Below, piece after piece: positions 1 through 7,983 of a DNA stretch of 64,000 nt. The notes beneath the pieces were generated by a model. That model did no database searches, was not told the DNA's origin, and worked only from the letters and a program-made list of their open reading frames with translations. The position numbers and the translations under genes were made by a program. The DNA comes from Oceanobacillus jeddahensis (lineage in GTDB: Bacteria; Bacillota; Bacilli; Bacillales; Amphibacillaceae), in the NCBI RefSeq assembly GCF_000750635.1, contig NZ_CCDM010000001.1, forward strand, positions 1,612,001 to 1,676,000. The letters are read 5' to 3'. The stretch's first letter is position 1, and every line of letters begins with the position of its first letter.

Positions 1-1154
1 GTGCGGAAATAGAACTAGAAGAAAAGCAACAGGCAATTGATGAGACAGATCAAGAGATCGATGCTTTATTAGAAGATATTTTTGTATTAGAAGATGAAAT
101 GGAAGAGCTTGAAGAAAAGATAGAGCAACGTTTTGAAATATTGCAAGACCGGATGGTATCTGTTCAGCATTCCGGCGGAGATGTAAATTATTTAGAGGTT
201 CTTTTCGGAGCACAAAGCTTTGAAGATTTTATCACAAGGGCGAATGCTGTTAACAAGATTGCTGATTCGGATGCTGCATTAATTGAGCAGCAGGAAACAG
301 ATATTGCATCTTTAGAAGACAAGCAAGAAGAAGAAGTAGACAAAATGAATGATTTGAATGATTTAAAAGATGAGCAAAACGCTGCAAAAGAAAATGTTGA
401 ACTGGCTCTTGCAGATAATAATGCACAAAAAGATGAGCTGGAAACAAAGCAAGCTGATCTAGAAGCACTTGTGGATGAGCTGGAAATTACAGATTCACAA
501 CTAGCATCTTTAGAAGCTGATACGCAAGCGGCTATTGCTGCGGCTGAAGAAAAAGCAAAAGAAGAGGAAGCAGCTAAGCTTGCAGAAGCGGAAGAAAAAG
601 CAGCTGAAGAAGCTAAAGAGGAAGAAGAAACCAAGGTTCATCAAGAAAAAGAAACAAGTGTAGCATCAAAAAGAATAACCAATGAACCTGAAGAAGAAAA
701 AGTAGAAGAGGCTCCTGCTAAAACGGAAGAGTCTGAGCCTGAGAAAGAAGAACCAAAAGAAGAAGCTAAGGAAGAATCGAAAGAAGAACCGAAAGAAGAG
801 ACTTCCAAACCAAAAGAAGAGCCTGAAGAAAAAGAAGAAAGTTCAAGCAATGAAGAAAGCTCAGGTAAAACATTTACAGTTTCGGCCACAGCTTATACAG
901 CTGATTGTAGTGGATGTACTGGTATTACAACGACTGGATATAATTTAAAGAACAACCCAGATGCAAAAGTAATTGCAGTTGACCCTAGTGTTATTCCGCT
1001 TGGTAGTGTTGTAGAGGTGGAAGGCTATGGTGTAGCTGTAGCACGTGATACTGGTGGGGCAATCAATGGTAATAAAATTGATGTATTCGTACCGGATCAA
1101 TCCCAAGCACTTAGCTGGGGTAGAAAAGATGTAAAAGTTACGATACTAAGATAA
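1..1154 (+). CDS. Coiled-coil plus 3D-domain cell wall hydrolase (5' partial)
   Basis: The reading frame is open to the left edge, so the N-terminus and any signal peptide lie outside the window. The visible part begins with a long Glu/Lys-rich coiled coil containing the block GGDVNYLEVLFGAQSFEDF, typical of the PcsB/CwlO-type N-terminal domain, followed by a low-complexity Glu/Lys/Pro linker and a C-terminal 3D (double-psi beta barrel) domain. The three signature Asp residues are visible in AVDPSVIPLG, ARDTGG and NKIDVFV. Domains of this kind occur in lytic transglycosylase-like wall hydrolases (YocH, YabE, RpfB relatives). It is secreted by inference. The coiled coil is clearly paralogous to that of the NlpC/P60 protein at 15435-17015, so the two differ mainly in catalytic module. 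A strong terminator follows directly. Confidence 0.85.
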   Translation, partial: AEIELEEKQQAIDETDQEIDALLEDIFVLEDEMEELEEKIEQRFEILQDRMVSVQHSGGDVNYLEVLFGAQSFEDFITRANAVNKIADSDAALIEQQETDIASLEDKQEEEVDKMNDLNDLKDEQNAAKENVELALADNNAQKDELETKQADLEALVDELEITDSQLASLEADTQAAIAAAEEKAKEEEAAKLAEAEEKAAEEAKEEEETKVHQEKETSVASKRITNEPEEEKVEEAPAKTEESEPEKEEPKEEAKEESKEEPKEETSKPKEEPEEKEESSSNEESSGKTFTVSATAYTADCSGCTGITTTGYNLKNNPDAKVIAVDPSVIPLGSVVEVEGYGVAVARDTGGAINGNKIDVFVPDQSQALSWGRKDVKVTILR

Positions 1155-1166
1155 TGTAAATTTAAC

Positions 1167-1206
1167 GCATGTGTTCTGAATATTATTTAGAACACATGCT
1201 TTTTGT
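1167..1206 (+). terminator. Rho-independent terminator of the 3D-domain hydrolase gene
   Basis: Perfect 11-bp stem (GCATGTGTTCT / AGAACACATGC) with an 11-nt loop, followed by a T-run. Confidence 0.85.
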
Positions 1207-1257
1207 TTGGGGTGATTTACGTAGCCGGGATTACTTTCTAATAGTGACTCTGCACAT

Positions 1258-1300
1258 GCAAAAAAGTCTCAAAATAAACACATGTTCATTTTGAGACTTT
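1258..1300 (-). terminator. Terminator of the copC-copD operon
   Basis: Perfect 13-bp stem (AAAGTCTCAAAAT / ATTTTGAGACTTT); read on the minus strand it ends in a T-run just downstream of copD. Confidence 0.8.
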
Positions 1301-1321
1301 ATTCCATTTAATAAAAGACAA

Positions 1322-2422
1322 TCAGTTGATCACAATGCTTTGAATAAAAGCAAAGTACCCCATGACGACAAAAAGCAGTGAGGCAAGCCAGGAAAGAGCC
1401 GGATGATTTTTAGTTTTAAAAATATATATACTGCCGACAAGACAAGCAAGTGCTAAGGCAATAAAGAAGAAAACAGATCCATCTAAAGCTAAACCAATTC
1501 CTGCGCCAGCCATTGTTCCATCATAAAACATATTTAGAATCGGAGCGTAGCCGCTATGTTCGATAAGACTTTCCATATGGAGCGGAGGTGATTGCTCATT
1601 CATGATGCCTGTCAGAAACAGGATACATAAAATAATAAAAAACTCTACACGTATCCAAGGTCTTGCCTGAAAGCTTGCATCAACCTGTAAACGCCGTTTC
1701 ATCCAAATTCCATTAAAGATAGCATATATCAATAATGGAATGATAAATAATTGTTTTAAGAATAAACTTTGTCCATAAGAAACAAGTAAAGCTTCGTCAT
1801 ACTGTCTGAAATCAACAGTGAATTGTGCCAGTAAAATACCGCTTGCGACTACAATAACAAAACAGATAAGTGCAAAAGGGTGGTAGCTATTGACAAAACG
1901 CAGCCAATCCATCGACTTTGGGGCCAACCAGGATACCATCATCAGCGTTCCAATCCAGGCGCTTACTGCGAGCATATGCACCCCATGTGTGAATACACCA
2001 AGGAATCCTTCAAAAGAGCCTGCATGGCTGGCCCAGCCGACACCAAATGCCACAAAACCGGTAAAAATCATCCCGACCCATGCTGCCTGTTTACTGTTTG
2101 TATCTTTGATAGAAGCAATATAAACACTGAAAAGAATGCAAATAATAAATAGAAATAGCCATGCATTTCCAATTCGAAAAGATAATAATACATCTTCAAA
2201 CGCAGAGCCCAGAGAAGAACGGCCAGCGATATGGCTGATTAGCTGGATGAGAGGGACAAATGCAAATAGAGCAATCCCCCAGACAGCAGCAAGCTGCAGA
2301 TTGGAAGATACATTAACCTTGATATGGGAAGTGGCAGGAAGCAATCGAATCAGAAAGCTTCCTGCTAAAAATGCAAGAGAAAGATATAAGAACGTTTCTG
2401 TAAGAATCGTTACATAAAACAT
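1322..2422 (-). CDS. copD: CopD-family copper resistance/transport membrane protein
   Basis: 366 residues with about ten hydrophobic membrane segments over the whole length, including the early segment TETFLYLSLAFLAGSFL and the His-containing helices VGWASHAG and HGVHMLAVSAWIG typical of the CopD domain. CopD proteins sit in the cytoplasmic membrane and are thought to move copper together with CopC. The start is four bases downstream of the copC stop, so the two are translated from one mRNA. In B. subtilis YcnJ the two domains are fused; here they are separate genes. The direction of copper movement (import for YcnJ) cannot be read from the sequence. A terminator follows on the minus strand. 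Confidence 0.8.
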   Translation of the reverse strand: MFYVTILTETFLYLSLAFLAGSFLIRLLPATSHIKVNVSSNLQLAAVWGIALFAFVPLIQLISHIAGRSSLGSAFEDVLLSFRIGNAWLFLFIICILFSVYIASIKDTNSKQAAWVGMIFTGFVAFGVGWASHAGSFEGFLGVFTHGVHMLAVSAWIGTLMMVSWLAPKSMDWLRFVNSYHPFALICFVIVVASGILLAQFTVDFRQYDEALLVSYGQSLFLKQLFIIPLLIYAIFNGIWMKRRLQVDASFQARPWIRVEFFIILCILFLTGIMNEQSPPLHMESLIEHSGYAPILNMFYDGTMAGAGIGLALDGSVFFFIALALACLVGSIYIFKTKNHPALSWLASLLFVVMGYFAFIQSIVIN

Positions 2423-2425
2423 ACA

Positions 2426-3007
2426 TTATTTCTTCCTTTTTAGTAGTACAATAGCGATGACAGCGACAATAGCAATAACTAGAACAGCGATTAGCAATGT
2501 ATTGGAATTCGTATCATCTGCTGCTTCTTCCTGTACATTGTTTTCTGAGGCTGCTTCATTTTCATCTGCCTGCTCCTCAGATCCATCTTCTGCATTCTCT
2601 GTATCTTCAGCAGCATCTGTGTTTTCTTCTTCCTCAACTGCTGTTTCTTCGATATCCACTTCAAATGAAATAGAATCTTCCATTGGATGACCATCTACGC
2701 CGATAATATCCCAGCTGATCGTGTATGTTCCATTTTCTAACGGCTCTGTTACATCCGCTGAAAATTCATCGTCATTAACTGTAAGGTTATCAAGGGCAAC
2801 CTCTGTACCATCCTCTGCATGTAACTCCATCACAGCACTTTCCTCAATCACCGTTTCAAAATAAAGTGTAATGCTGTCCAACGGTTCTGTTACCGTGGAA
2901 CCTTCCTCCGGATCAGACGTATCAAGATGTGTATGTGCAAAAGCAGGACTTGCACTAAAAGCGAAGAGTAAGATAACAAAAGCCAGTGCTCCTGTGAATT
3001 TCTTCAT
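2426..3007 (-). CDS. copC: CopC-domain copper-binding protein, membrane anchored
   Basis: 193 residues. A signal peptide (residues 1-24, ending SPAFA) exposes an N-terminal His in HTHLDTSDPEEG, the conserved start of CopC domains where this His helps bind Cu(II). The beta-sandwich domain runs to about residue 122 and ends in the typical GHPMEDSISFEV segment. An acidic Glu/Asp/Asn linker (about 123-165) leads to a C-terminal transmembrane helix and Lys/Arg tail (LLIAVLVIAIVAVIAIVLL then KRKK), so the domain is tethered to the outer face of the membrane. It is the first gene of a two-gene operon with copD. Its ribosome binding site (AAGGAGGAAA) is strong. Confidence 0.82.
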   Translation of the reverse strand: MKKFTGALAFVILLFAFSASPAFAHTHLDTSDPEEGSTVTEPLDSITLYFETVIEESAVMELHAEDGTEVALDNLTVNDDEFSADVTEPLENGTYTISWDIIGVDGHPMEDSISFEVDIEETAVEEEENTDAAEDTENAEDGSEEQADENEAASENNVQEEAADDTNSNTLLIAVLVIAIVAVIAIVLLKRKK

Positions 3008-3240
3008 CGTTTTTTCCTCCTTAACCTAATGAATTCAGAATAATTTCTCCAGTCTATAGCTTACATGAGAACAAGATTTGCAACAAGTATAATCAAAGTG
3101 AAAAAATTACATTTTGATGAACTATGAACAATTAATGACAATGCTGCTCAGCTAAAGGTTTGTACGCAAGATTGCAAAGAAAGCGGAAAATCTTTTCAAG
3201 GCTTTCTTTAACGAATACTAAGTTTTCTGATAAACTATAA
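3008..3240. other. Intergenic region upstream of copC
   Basis: About 230 AT-rich bases between copC and the inserted repeat. It must hold the copC promoter on the minus strand, but I see no convincing -35/-10 pair or metalloregulator operator. A short imperfect self-complementary stretch (GAAAGCGGAAAATC ... AGGCTTTCTTT) lies near 3179-3211. No gene is visible. Confidence 0.4.
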
Positions 3241-3247
3241 TAAACAA

Positions 3248-3511
3248 CTCAACTTATGCACCTAAGAATAAGCATATAAATCTTGCTATTTCAGGATTAT
3301 CATGTTCTCTACCACACTTGCTTTTGGTTAAATATCCGGCCATTCTGGAATTAGTGATTGTGCATAGCTCCGCTCCGGCCAACCACTCCGTTCCCGCCGC
3401 AGCGGTGCTTTACACTTCACCTTCTATCCTTTGTCAAGGGAGTTATCAAAGGAACCATCAACTCCTGTTTCTATGGAAATGAAGTTTCTTTTTTTAGGTG
3501 CATAAGTTGAG
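3248..3511 (-). mobile_element. MITE-like element, copy 1 (intact, 264 bp)
   Basis: The ends are perfect 18-bp inverted repeats, CTCAACTTATGCACCTAA at 3248-3265 and its reverse complement at 3494-3511. The element is flanked by an exact 7-bp direct repeat, TAAACAA, at 3241-3247 and 3512-3518, which I read as a target-site duplication. There is no coding capacity. The interior contains a GC-rich core (CGCCGCAGCGGTGC near 3396-3410). Copies 2 and 5 share interior, ends and 7-bp duplications in the opposite orientation. This copy lies between copC and the M42 peptidase gene, only 41 bp from the latter's start, so it may affect expression of that gene. Confidence 0.85.
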
Positions 3512-3552
3512 TAAACAAATTGATCTTTATTTCAAAACCTGGAGGAGGTAAT

Positions 3553-4611
3553 ATGATGAGTAGTTTTCCCGATATAGAAGAAACGAAAACATTAATTAAA
3601 GATTTAGTGAAAATAGCAAGTCCAAGCGGTTATACAAAAGATGCGATTCAATTTATTGAAAACAGATTAGCAGAGAGTAATGTACCAACAAAACGTAATC
3701 GTAAAGGCGGTTTGATTGCAACCCTGCCAGGAAAAGATACTTCTAAACACCGCTTTCTTACAGCGCATATAGACACATTAGGAGCCATAGTCAAAGAAAT
3801 CAAAGCAGATGGACGTTTGAAAATACAAGTTATTGGCGGTTTCCCGTTAAATTTTGTGGAAGGGGAATATTGTACGATCCACACAGTAGGTGGAGAAAAA
3901 TATACAGGTACGATTCTGATGCATCAAACAGCTGTTCATGTGTATCGGAAAGCTGGAGAGCTGAAAAGGGATACAGAAAATATGGAAGTTCGGATCGACG
4001 AAGTGATAAAGAGTGAGGAAGATACCCGTAAATTGGGCATTGAAGTAGGTGATTTTATTTCCTTTGACCCCCGGGTAGAAACAACAGAATCCGGCTTTAT
4101 TAAGTCCCGTCATTTGGATGATAAAGCAAGTGCAGCGATCTTGATCAACGTGATTAAAAAGCTTACTGCAGACCAGACAGAACTGCCATATACCACGCAT
4201 TTTCTCTTTTCTAATAATGAAGAGATCGGCTATGGCGGCAACTCGAATATCCCGCCGGAAACGGTAGAATACTTAGCAGTTGATATGGGAGCAATCGGTG
4301 ATGGGCAAAGAACCGATGAATATACTGTATCGATTTGTGTGAAGGATGCTTCTGGTCCATATCATTACGGGCTCCGTAATCACCTTACAGAAATTGCGAA
4401 AGCGAACGGTATTGAATACCAATTAGATATTTATCCTTATTATCAATCGGATGCGTCTGCGGCTATCCGGGCTGGATATGATGTAGTTCATGGGCTGATT
4501 GGTCCGGGAATTGATGCATCCCATGCGTTTGAACGTACACATGAATTATCTCTGAAACATACGGAGAATTTGGTTTATCATTATGCGCAGTCGGAAATGG
4601 CAGAGGAGTAG
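3553..4611 (+). CDS. M42 family metallo-aminopeptidase
   Basis: 352 residues from the ATG at 3553, chosen because GGAGGAGGT lies just upstream; an in-frame ATG at 3520 has no ribosome binding site. M42 (glutamyl aminopeptidase/FrvX/YsdC-YtoP type) enzymes are cytosolic di-metal peptidases that trim peptides. Metal and catalytic motifs are visible in order: AHIDTLG, RHLDDKAS, the catalytic pair in NNEEIGYGG, VDMGAIGDG, and the C-terminal GIDASHAFERT. All expected ligands appear present, so it should be active. It is a single-gene unit: a terminator follows, and an inserted MITE-like element lies just upstream. The natural substrate is unknown. Confidence 0.88.
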   Translation: MMSSFPDIEETKTLIKDLVKIASPSGYTKDAIQFIENRLAESNVPTKRNRKGGLIATLPGKDTSKHRFLTAHIDTLGAIVKEIKADGRLKIQVIGGFPLNFVEGEYCTIHTVGGEKYTGTILMHQTAVHVYRKAGELKRDTENMEVRIDEVIKSEEDTRKLGIEVGDFISFDPRVETTESGFIKSRHLDDKASAAILINVIKKLTADQTELPYTTHFLFSNNEEIGYGGNSNIPPETVEYLAVDMGAIGDGQRTDEYTVSICVKDASGPYHYGLRNHLTEIAKANGIEYQLDIYPYYQSDASAAIRAGYDVVHGLIGPGIDASHAFERTHELSLKHTENLVYHYAQSEMAEE

Positions 4612-4620
4612 TGGAGTGGA

Positions 4621-4656
4621 AAATAAGACTGGGTAACTTACCTGGTCTTATTTTTT
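4621..4656 (+). terminator. Terminator of the M42 peptidase gene
   Basis: 9-bp stem (AAATAAGAC / GTCTTATTT) running into a T-run. Confidence 0.8.
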
Positions 4657-4776
4657 GTGTGAAAATCAATTTCTCCAACTAGAATAACCCTTTTCAAAAT
4701 AAAAATTAAAACATGTGAACCCCTTCGTTTACAAGGGTTTTCAGCTCTATGTCAGTTAATTAGTTGAAATAATAAG

Positions 4777-4821
4777 TTGACTTTTCTATGTTCATGTTAT
4801 AGGGTTAGTTACATAAGTAAT
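4777..4821 (+). promoter_or_regulatory. Candidate promoter and operator of the GntR-ABC operon
   Basis: A TTGACT -35 at 4777 and an extended -10 (TGT-TATAGG, 4795-4803) with a short 15-bp spacer. It is followed by an imperfect palindrome GTTAC-ATAA-GTAAT at 4808-4821, placed where an autoregulatory GntR/YtrA-type repressor could bind. Inference from position and symmetry only. Confidence 0.35.
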
Positions 4822-4844
4822 CAACCAATTAAGGAATGAGGCTA

Positions 4845-5222
4845 ATGAAAAAAGAATTAGACGAAAACAAACCGATTTTCCTGCAGATAAAAGAACAAAT
4901 TGAGGATTCGATTATCGATGGCTCATTGAATGGCGGCGAACGTGCACCTTCCACCAATGAATTTGCGAAATTTTATCAGATTAATCCGGCTACTGCCGGC
5001 AAAGGGATCAATGAGCTTGTCTCAGAAGGTATTTTGATTAAAAAACGGGGTGTGGGCATGTTTGTTACAGAGAAAGCAAAAGGGATTGTGATCGAAAAAA
5101 GAAAGCAGACGTTTTATGAGAATTATTTACTTCCAATGAAAAGGGAAGCGGAGAAATTGGAAATGGATATACAGGAACTCATTAATATGCTTAATCGAGA
5201 GGATGAGGAACATGGAAATTAA
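4845..5222 (+). CDS. GntR family (YtrA subfamily) transcriptional regulator
   Basis: 125 residues from the ATG at 4845 (GAGG upstream; the ATG at 4836 lies almost on top of the AAGGA and is less likely). The winged helix-turn-helix covers about residues 8-75 (PIFLQIKEQIEDSIIDGSL, then TNEFAKFYQINPATAGKGI and GVGMFVT). The short C-terminal tail after it, without a large ligand domain, marks the YtrA subfamily, whose members usually repress the ABC transporter genes they sit in front of. The end overlaps the ATPase gene by 11 bp, so the two are translationally linked. The inducer is unknown; in relatives it is often a cell-envelope-active compound. Confidence 0.85.
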   Translation: MKKELDENKPIFLQIKEQIEDSIIDGSLNGGERAPSTNEFAKFYQINPATAGKGINELVSEGILIKKRGVGMFVTEKAKGIVIEKRKQTFYENYLLPMKREAEKLEMDIQELINMLNREDEEHGN

Positions 5223-6069
5223 AGTAAATCAATTAAGTAAAACCTATGGAGAAAGTTATGCTTTGAACCAGGTTTCCCTTACGCTAGAGGGGAATAAAAT
5301 CTATGGCTTATTAGGTAGAAATGGAGCAGGTAAGACGACATTCATGGATATTTTAAGCGGGCAAATCTTAGCATCTGCAGGCAATATCACCATTGATGGA
5401 GAGGATCCTTTTGATAACCAACGATTAACAGAATCCATTTGCTTGATTAAAGAAGCAAATAATTTCAACCCAGAGCTGAAGATAAAACAAATATTGAAGA
5501 TTTATGCTTACTTTTACCCCAACTGGGATCAGAAAATGGCAGAAGAGTTATTAGAAGCTTTTAATTTAAAGCAATCAGCAAAAATAAAGACGTTATCGAA
5601 AGGGATGGAGTCTGCATTAGGAATTACAGCAGGATTAGCGAGTAGAGCACCAATCACTGTATTTGATGAACCTTATATCGGTATGGACGCTCCTTCCCGT
5701 AAAAAGTTCTATGACATATTATTGGATGACTATCAGGAAAATCCGCGGACAATTATCTTTTCCACACACTTGATTGATGAGGTAAGTTTAATGTTTGAAG
5801 AGGTTATTATTTTAAGAGAAGGTTCTGTTATTTTACAGGAAAGTGCTGAAGATCTAAGGGCAAAAACGGTCGCTGTTTCCGGGCCAAAAGATCAGGTGGA
5901 TGCTTATCTAGCCGATAAAGAAATAATTCAGCGCAATGACTTAGCTGGCACTTCCATGGCATATGTTTTTGGCAGCAAGAAAGAAGCCAAAGCAGCAGGT
6001 CTTGAAGCAGAAGGTGTGCCGGTTCAAGAATTAATGATTCATTTAACAGAGAAGAAGAAAGGGGCATAA
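5212..6069 (+). CDS. ABC transporter ATP-binding protein (ABC-2 type)
   Basis: About 285 residues from the ATG at 5212 (GAGAGG nine bases upstream; an in-frame ATG at 5203 lacks good spacing). Motifs in order: Walker A GRNGAGKTT, a degenerate signature LSKGM, Walker B ITVFDEPYIGMD and the switch His in STHLIDE. The LSKGM signature is common in ATPases of bacitracin/lantibiotic-type and Ytr-type exporters. The C-terminal about 80 residues form the usual accessory region. It pairs with the six-helix permease that starts 4 bp after its stop; together they would form an export or envelope-stress transporter controlled by the upstream GntR repressor. Confidence 0.88.
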   Translation: MEIKVNQLSKTYGESYALNQVSLTLEGNKIYGLLGRNGAGKTTFMDILSGQILASAGNITIDGEDPFDNQRLTESICLIKEANNFNPELKIKQILKIYAYFYPNWDQKMAEELLEAFNLKQSAKIKTLSKGMESALGITAGLASRAPITVFDEPYIGMDAPSRKKFYDILLDDYQENPRTIIFSTHLIDEVSLMFEEVIILREGSVILQESAEDLRAKTVAVSGPKDQVDAYLADKEIIQRNDLAGTSMAYVFGSKKEAKAAGLEAEGVPVQELMIHLTEKKKGA

Positions 6070-6072
6070 TCC

Positions 6073-6774
6073 ATGAACAATCAAATAAAAGGCATGTTTT
6101 ACGCGTATTCAACGGAAGTAATTCGGACAGCCAAAATCTTTTTGTCAATTTTTACAGGAATGATTATCATATCAGCTATTATCTGCTATTTATTACTTGG
6201 AGTTGATGAGTTTAAAATGTATTTCGCCATCCCTTTTGGGACCTATTTTAATGTTGGCGTTGTAGGGGTTCTCTTAGTGAAGAACAGTGTCCCATTTGGT
6301 TTGAAAATGGGGGCTACCCGTAAGAATATGTATCTCATGCATCTATATTTTATAGTAGCTTATTCTTTTATCATGGCTTTTTTAGGAAGCACCTTACAAC
6401 AGGTAACAGAATGGTTATTCCAGGCAGTTGGGGTTACAAACTATATTTATGTTCATCCGGCAATGCTTTTAACAGATAACTGGGCGATGCGGATTGTTGT
6501 AGATACATTTGTGATGATCTTTATTATGGCGTTATTATATTTAATCGGATTAATTTTTTATCGTACGGGCTTGATAGGTGCAGGGAGTTTATTAGGAGTT
6601 CTGCTGGTTGTTGTTCTGTATGGTGTTTTTGAAGGATGGCTGATTCAAGCTGCGGTCGATCTGTTCTCCAATGTTACACTAATGACCTTTGTGACGATAT
6701 TTTTAATTGGTTTGATGTTTTACTTGATTAGTTTTCCGTTTATGCGGAAAATCACCATTGTGAATAGGCGTTAA
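6073..6774 (+). CDS. ABC-2 type transporter permease
   Basis: 233 residues with about six hydrophobic helices, starting near residue 20 (FLSIFTGMIIISAIICYLLL) and ending at ISFPFMRKITI. It has no recognisable catalytic motif. It is the membrane partner of the preceding ATPase, to which it is separated by only 4 bp. The operon GntR-ATPase-permease ends here with a strong terminator. Substrate unknown. Confidence 0.75.
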   Translation: MNNQIKGMFYAYSTEVIRTAKIFLSIFTGMIIISAIICYLLLGVDEFKMYFAIPFGTYFNVGVVGVLLVKNSVPFGLKMGATRKNMYLMHLYFIVAYSFIMAFLGSTLQQVTEWLFQAVGVTNYIYVHPAMLLTDNWAMRIVVDTFVMIFIMALLYLIGLIFYRTGLIGAGSLLGVLLVVVLYGVFEGWLIQAAVDLFSNVTLMTFVTIFLIGLMFYLISFPFMRKITIVNRR

Positions 6775-6783
6775 GGAAGCAGG

Positions 6784-6830
6784 AAACTGTCTTTTGCTAA
6801 ATACAAAAGGCAGTTTTTAATGTTATGAAG
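6784..6830 (+). terminator. Terminator of the GntR-ABC operon
   Basis: Stem AAACTGTCTTTTG / CAAAAGGCAGTTT (one G-T pair) followed by TT-rich sequence. Confidence 0.8.
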
Positions 6831-6975
6831 CATAAAGCAAGAATGAAGCAGTGTTGATTAATATGTTAGAAAAATTTTAAAAACTGAATTTAAGAAATAA
6901 GACGCTTTCCTGTTTATAAAATACGGATGCTTTTATATTATAATAGGAACAACTATAGTTGAATGGAGTGGTAAC

Positions 6976-7263
6976 ATGCGTTGGGAGGAAGTACAAGAAC
7001 GTTTTCCAAATGAATGGGTTGTGTTAGAAGTAATAAAAGCGCACTCCGATAATGAATATAGATGTATTAATGATGTCGGAATTATTGATAGATTTGAAAA
7101 CGCTGTGAGTGCAATGAATCGATATGAAGAATTAAGAAAAGATCAACCTCATCGTGAATATTGCTTTTTCCACACTTCTCGCAAAAATTTGATGGCGCGT
7201 GAAAGGTACGAAGGTTTTCAGAGTTTCAGGTTGAAAAAACAAAGGATGCTGTATAATCAATAG
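6976..7263 (+). CDS. Conserved small protein of unknown function (95 aa)
   Basis: I do not recognise the family with certainty. The ATG at 6976 has a GGAGTGG ribosome binding site. The protein is soluble, without signal peptide or membrane helix, and mixed in charge, with aromatic-rich motifs RFPNEWVVLEV, AVSAMNRYEELRK and REYCFFHTSRKNL. The composition and a dedicated terminator support a real gene. The last seven codons and the stop lie next to or inside the 5' arm of the terminator stem, so coding and termination signals overlap. It stands alone between the ABC operon and a convergent YfhE-like micro-gene. Confidence 0.7.
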   Translation: MRWEEVQERFPNEWVVLEVIKAHSDNEYRCINDVGIIDRFENAVSAMNRYEELRKDQPHREYCFFHTSRKNLMARERYEGFQSFRLKKQRMLYNQ

Positions 7264-7287
7264 CTGATTATACAGCATCCTTTTTAA
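7241..7287 (+). terminator. Terminator overlapping the end of the 95-aa gene
   Basis: A perfect 19-bp stem (7241-7259 with 7265-7283) and a 5-nt loop that includes most of the stop codon, followed by Ts. With A-runs on its other side it may work in both directions and also serve the minus-strand gene that ends at 7340. Confidence 0.85.
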
Positions 7288-7339
7288 AAGTACTCTATTA
7301 TAAATTGTTAATGTGTAGAATCAACTAACAGGTAAACAG

Positions 7340-7498
7340 TTATTGTTTTAGTTTAGGGTTTTCGGATTTTGCCTCATTAACGCGAGGTTTCCGATAGCCG
7401 CCAGCAATATCTGCCTGCTTAAACTCTTTAGAGTAATGGACTTCCTTTGCGTCAGAAATGTCTCTCTTTTTTGCTGGCTGATATTGTATATTTCTCAT
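7340..7498 (-). CDS. YfhE-like micro-protein (52 aa)
   Basis: A short reading frame of 52 codons starting at ATG 7498 (minus strand) behind a GAAAGGATG ribosome binding site. The centre reads KEVHYSKEFKQADIAGGYR, which resembles the conserved core of the small YfhE family of Bacillaceae (a Lys/Arg-rich start, then EVxYxxEFKxAD and GY/GYR). The function of YfhE is not known. It is highly charged, soluble and lacks Cys. It is below the size normally called by gene finders. Recognition of the family is from memory of the motif and should be confirmed by a profile search. Confidence 0.65.
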   Translation of the reverse strand: MRNIQYQPAKKRDISDAKEVHYSKEFKQADIAGGYRKPRVNEAKSENPKLKQ

Positions 7499-7608
7499 GA
7501 ATAATCATCCTTTCTGTTAATGTCTGTTCTACTATGTGTTTTCCCGGTGTAAGTAAATTAAAACATCCCTATTAGGATGAAATTTTCTTTTCCTATTATT
7601 ATCTTTTA

Positions 7609-7864
7609 ATCAACTTTCGTACATTAACAAGTAACTTCATTTTCATAGAAACAGGAATTGATCGTTCCTTTGCTAACTCCCTTGACGAAGAATAAAAGGT
7701 GAAGTGTAAAGCACCGCTGCGGCGGAGTGGTTGGCCGGAGCGGGAGCTATACACTATCATAAGTTCAAAAAAAGCTGATTTAATCAAAAGCAAGCACAAT
7801 AATGAAGAACACGATAATCCTAGAATGGTAAGATATATGCTTATTCTTAGATTTGAAAGTTAAG
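7609..7864 (+). mobile_element. MITE-like element, copy 2 (256 bp)
   Basis: Related along its whole length to the element at 3248-3511, in the opposite orientation. The ends are degenerate (ATCAACTTTCGTACATTAA at the left, TTAGATTTGAAAGTTAAG at the right), but the element is bounded by an exact 7-bp direct repeat TCTTTTA at 7602-7608 and 7865-7871. The GC-rich core (GCACCGCTGCGGCGGAGTGG) and the tail ATACACTATCATAAGTTC are conserved. No coding capacity. It lies upstream of the yqeB-like gene. Confidence 0.82.
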
Positions 7865-7983
7865 TCTTTTAAAATACGTTTTGCTTTCTCTTAACTGGTA
7901 AAAATTAATTGTTTGTGTTAAAATTTGATTAATCGATCAAAAAATATTGGATTATAAAATATATCCAGAGGAGAATATAAAAT

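Noticed and set aside
188..634. Long minus-strand frame opposite the coiled-coil gene
   Set aside because: Ser/Ala-rich shadow of a Glu/Lys-rich coding strand; no ribosome binding site.
3248..3511. CRISPR-like or tRNA-derived repeat
   Set aside because: No regular short repeats with spacers, no cloverleaf; terminal inverted repeats and target duplication fit a MITE instead.
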